Position numbers and translations under genes: made by a program. A stretch of 17,729 nucleotides of DNA, taken from positions 1-17,729 of the forward strand of contig JAOTSL010000025.1 of the NCBI GenBank assembly GCA_029864945.1, in the 5' to 3' direction. Each line of letters opens with the position of its first letter. Positions within the stretch are counted from its first letter, which is position 1. Of the stretch, positions 15,762 through 17,729 are shown in pieces. The notes under the pieces were generated by a model. The model was not told the DNA's origin. It worked only from the letters and a program-made list of their open reading frames with translations, and ran no database searches. The stretch is from Gammaproteobacteria bacterium (lineage in GTDB: Bacteria; Pseudomonadota; Gammaproteobacteria; S012-40).

Positions 15762-15781
15762 TTGATTTAATACCTAATGTC

Positions 15782-16879
15782 TTACGAGTTTTGAATAACG
15801 ATATTCGGAAACTTTGTAGAATAATCCTTGCCCTGCAATGCAAGCTTTGCAGTAACTCGACGGGATATCTCACGGTAAATTTCTGAAATGCGGCTATCCG
15901 GATCAGCCACTACTGTTGGCCTGCCATTGTCGGCCTGCTCTCTAATACCGATATCCAATGGCAACGCCCCAAGAAAATCAACCTCATAATCTTTGGACAT
16001 TTTTTCACCACCGCCAGATCCAAAAATGTGCTCTTCATGACCGCAACTAGAACAAATATGAATGCTCATATTCTCAACAACACCCAGCACAGGCACATTT
16101 ACTTTTTCAAACATTTTCAGCCCTTTTCGAGCATCAAGTAATGCAATATCCTGTGGCGTCGTAACAATAACCGCACCACTCACTGGTATTTTTTGAGACA
16201 AGGTCAACTGAATATCACCGGTTCCCGGAGGTAAGTCGACAATCAGATAGTCTAAATCACCCCAGCTGGTGTCATTAATCAACTGCTCCAATGCCTGGGT
16301 TACCATTGGGCCACGCCAGATCATTGGCGTTTCTTCGTCAATAAGAAAACCAATCGACATAGCTTCAATGCCGTAATTCTTCATCGGCTCCATGGTTGTG
16401 CCGTCTTTAGATTCAGGCTTTCCAGAAATACCCAACATGCGTGGCTGACTCGGGCCATAAATGTCAGCATCCATAATCCCGACTTTTCCGCCGTCTCCTG
16501 CAATTGCCAACGCCAGATTAACAGCGGTTGTTGATTTACCAACACCACCCTTACCAGACGCGACAGCGATTATGTTTTTAATACCTTTAATTGGTTTCAC
16601 GCCCTGCTGAACAGCGTGATTTACCACTTTTTTCGCAATATTAATGGTTACATTTTCAGCACCACTAATGCTACTTACGTGCTTTATAATATTTTCCCGG
16701 ATACTGCTTTCATATCCCTGAACTGGAAACCCCATCTCTAGATCAATGGTTATATTTTCTCCATCAACAGCAATATTCTTGACCGCGTTCACTGAAACCA
16801 GGTCTTTTCCCAGGTACGGATCCACGTATTTTTTAATTTGCGTTTCAATCGCCAATTGAGAAACATTACTCATCGTCAT
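15782..16879 (-). CDS. apbC: Iron-sulfur cluster carrier protein, Mrp/ApbC family P-loop ATPase
   Basis: This protein binds and transfers Fe-S clusters to target apoproteins in the cytoplasm. The 365 residues comprise an N-terminal MIP18/DUF59 domain (about 5-85) and a ParA/MinD-like ATPase domain (about 100-365). The deviant Walker A is GKGGVGKST (109-117), followed by MDADIYGPSQPRML (136-149) and DLPPGTGD (215-222). The cluster-binding pair is Cys276 and Cys279 in CSSC. GAGG-like AGAGGA just before the start supports either ATG 16879 or ATG 16873; six bases separate them and both are plausible. Divergence from metG is a common arrangement in this group of bacteria. Confidence 0.96.
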   Translation of the reverse strand: MTMSNVSQLAIETQIKKYVDPYLGKDLVSVNAVKNIAVDGENITIDLEMGFPVQGYESSIRENIIKHVSSISGAENVTINIAKKVVNHAVQQGVKPIKGIKNIIAVASGKGGVGKSTTAVNLALAIAGDGGKVGIMDADIYGPSQPRMLGISGKPESKDGTTMEPMKNYGIEAMSIGFLIDEETPMIWRGPMVTQALEQLINDTSWGDLDYLIVDLPPGTGDIQLTLSQKIPVSGAVIVTTPQDIALLDARKGLKMFEKVNVPVLGVVENMSIHICSSCGHEEHIFGSGGGEKMSKDYEVDFLGALPLDIGIREQADNGRPTVVADPDSRISEIYREISRRVTAKLALQGKDYSTKFPNIVIQNS

Positions 16880-17223
16880 TTATCCTCTTATCTTCTCGAA
16901 ATATATTCGCGCATTTATCAGGCTATCTTATCAGACTCAATTCGGGATTTGTTTTTTTATCTACGACGCACCTATTTATGCTAAATATTGTTTTTTTGCA
17001 TAACGTTATTCAATAACATAACTATTTTTCGCCTAAAATAAAACCACATTATAAAATTAAAGCCATAACCGAATGAAATATATACCTAATATATTATAAA
17101 ACCGCCCAAAACCAACCGATGCCAGACAATACTCAATAAAGGCACTTTTAAATCGTTCTTTTTAGACGCATTCATTGTCTGCTATAATCCGTTGTTTTTG
17201 AAACAAGAATCTTTTACAACCCT
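16880..17223. other. apbC-metG divergent intergenic region
   Basis: This is 344 bases of AT-rich DNA without a supported gene. It holds the metG promoter described separately and, on the minus strand, TAAGAT at 16925-16930 as a possible -10 box for apbC with no good -35. Runs such as TATATACCTAATATATTATA near 17080 are low-complexity AT sequence. Confidence 0.5.
17161..17188 (+). promoter_or_regulatory. Sigma-70 promoter for metG
   Basis: TTTAGA (17161-17166) and a perfect TATAAT (17183-17188) are separated by 16 bases. Transcription would start near 17195 and give a leader of about 29 bases before the metG ATG. Confidence 0.6.
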
Positions 17224-17729
17224 ATGCCTAATAATATGTCTGAAAATAAGCGAAAAATTCTCGTCACGAGTGCCTTACCCTATGCAAATGGTCCAATCCA
17301 CATGGGACATATGGTTGAATATATTCAGACCGACATTTGGGTAAGATTTCAAAAACTCCGCGGCAACACCTGTTACTACGTTTGCGCCGATGACGCACAC
17401 GGTACTCCCATAATGCTTCACGCCGAAAAACGCGGCATTACACCAGAGCAATTAATAGAAGAAATTAGCAAAGAACATCAAGCAGATTTTTCTGACTTTC
17501 TGATTGGATTTGATAATTTTCACTCAACGCATTCGGTAGAAAATAAAGAACTAGCAGAAGATATTTACCTGCGCTTAAAAAAAGCCGGGCATATTGCCAG
17601 TAAAAAAATCAAACAGGCCTACGATCCTGAAAAAAATATGTTTCTGCCTGACCGATACGTCAGGGGCGAATGCCCTAAATGCGGGGCAAAAGATCAATAT
17701 GGCGACAACTGCGAAGCCTGTGGCGCAAC
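17224..17729 (+). CDS. metG: Methionyl-tRNA synthetase, 5' part, cut by window edge
   Basis: MetG charges initiator and elongator tRNA with methionine. Only the first 168 codons are in the window. The class I signature HIGH appears as HMGH (26-29) within KILVTSALPYANGPIHMGHM. CADDAHGTP follows, and the zinc-binding knuckle CPKCGAKDQYGDNCEACG is present with all four cysteines, so it is the long, zinc-containing form as in E. coli. ATG 17224 and the in-frame ATG 17236 are both possible starts; neither has a clear Shine-Dalgarno sequence, and the second gives an N-terminus closer in length to that of E. coli. Confidence 0.97.
   Translation, partial: MPNNMSENKRKILVTSALPYANGPIHMGHMVEYIQTDIWVRFQKLRGNTCYYVCADDAHGTPIMLHAEKRGITPEQLIEEISKEHQADFSDFLIGFDNFHSTHSVENKELAEDIYLRLKKAGHIASKKIKQAYDPEKNMFLPDRYVRGECPKCGAKDQYGDNCEACGA

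Overview
The window is a chromosomal segment from a gammaproteobacterium. The grounds are a class I adenylate cyclase, the hemC-hemD-hemX-hemY cluster, a Pseudomonas-length (188 residue) dCTP deaminase next to an Mrp/ApbC ATPase and a divergent metG, and a MreB that matches the enterobacterial protein over its whole length. The base composition leans AT and is even throughout, with no sign of transposases, phage genes, CRISPR or tRNA genes. I cannot fix genus; the gene order (argH beside hemCDXY, dcd-apbC beside metG) points to the Pseudomonas/Oceanospirillales/Cellvibrionales side rather than the enterics (inference).

Layout. 1-1590 (minus): cyaA, cut by the left edge. 1847-2716 (plus): a PAS-GGDEF protein with a degenerate active site, preceded by a good sigma-54-like promoter and a seven-codon leader. 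2751-2797: two interleaved inverted repeats between the convergent ends of that gene and argH (2810-4213, minus). 4512-9172 (plus): hemC, hemD (overlapping), hemX and hemY, closed by a strong bidirectional terminator at 9239-9272. 9299-10315 (minus): a ferredoxin-reductase fusion. 10420-11325 (plus): a YeeZ-like atypical SDR. 11522-12568 (minus): mreB without mreC or mreD. 12926-14551 (plus): a FapA/DUF342 protein. 14651-14881 (minus): an unrecognised 76-residue acidic protein with complete expression signals (CRP site, TATAAT, AGGAGG, terminator). 15195-16879 (minus): apbC-dcd. 17224-17729 (plus): the 5' part of metG.

How it fits together. Most genes are housekeeping: haem precursor synthesis (HemC and HemD make uroporphyrinogen III; HemX and HemY are membrane proteins of the cluster), arginine synthesis, cell shape, Fe-S cluster handling, dUTP supply and translation. 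Two second-messenger threads run through it: cAMP (CyaA, and a textbook CRP operator before the small gene at 14881) and c-di-GMP (a GGDEF protein that looks catalytically dead but keeps its RxxD inhibitory-site motif, so may be a receptor). The small CRP-linked gene is the least explained item and is the best candidate for something undescribed. I do not see a complete novel multi-gene system.
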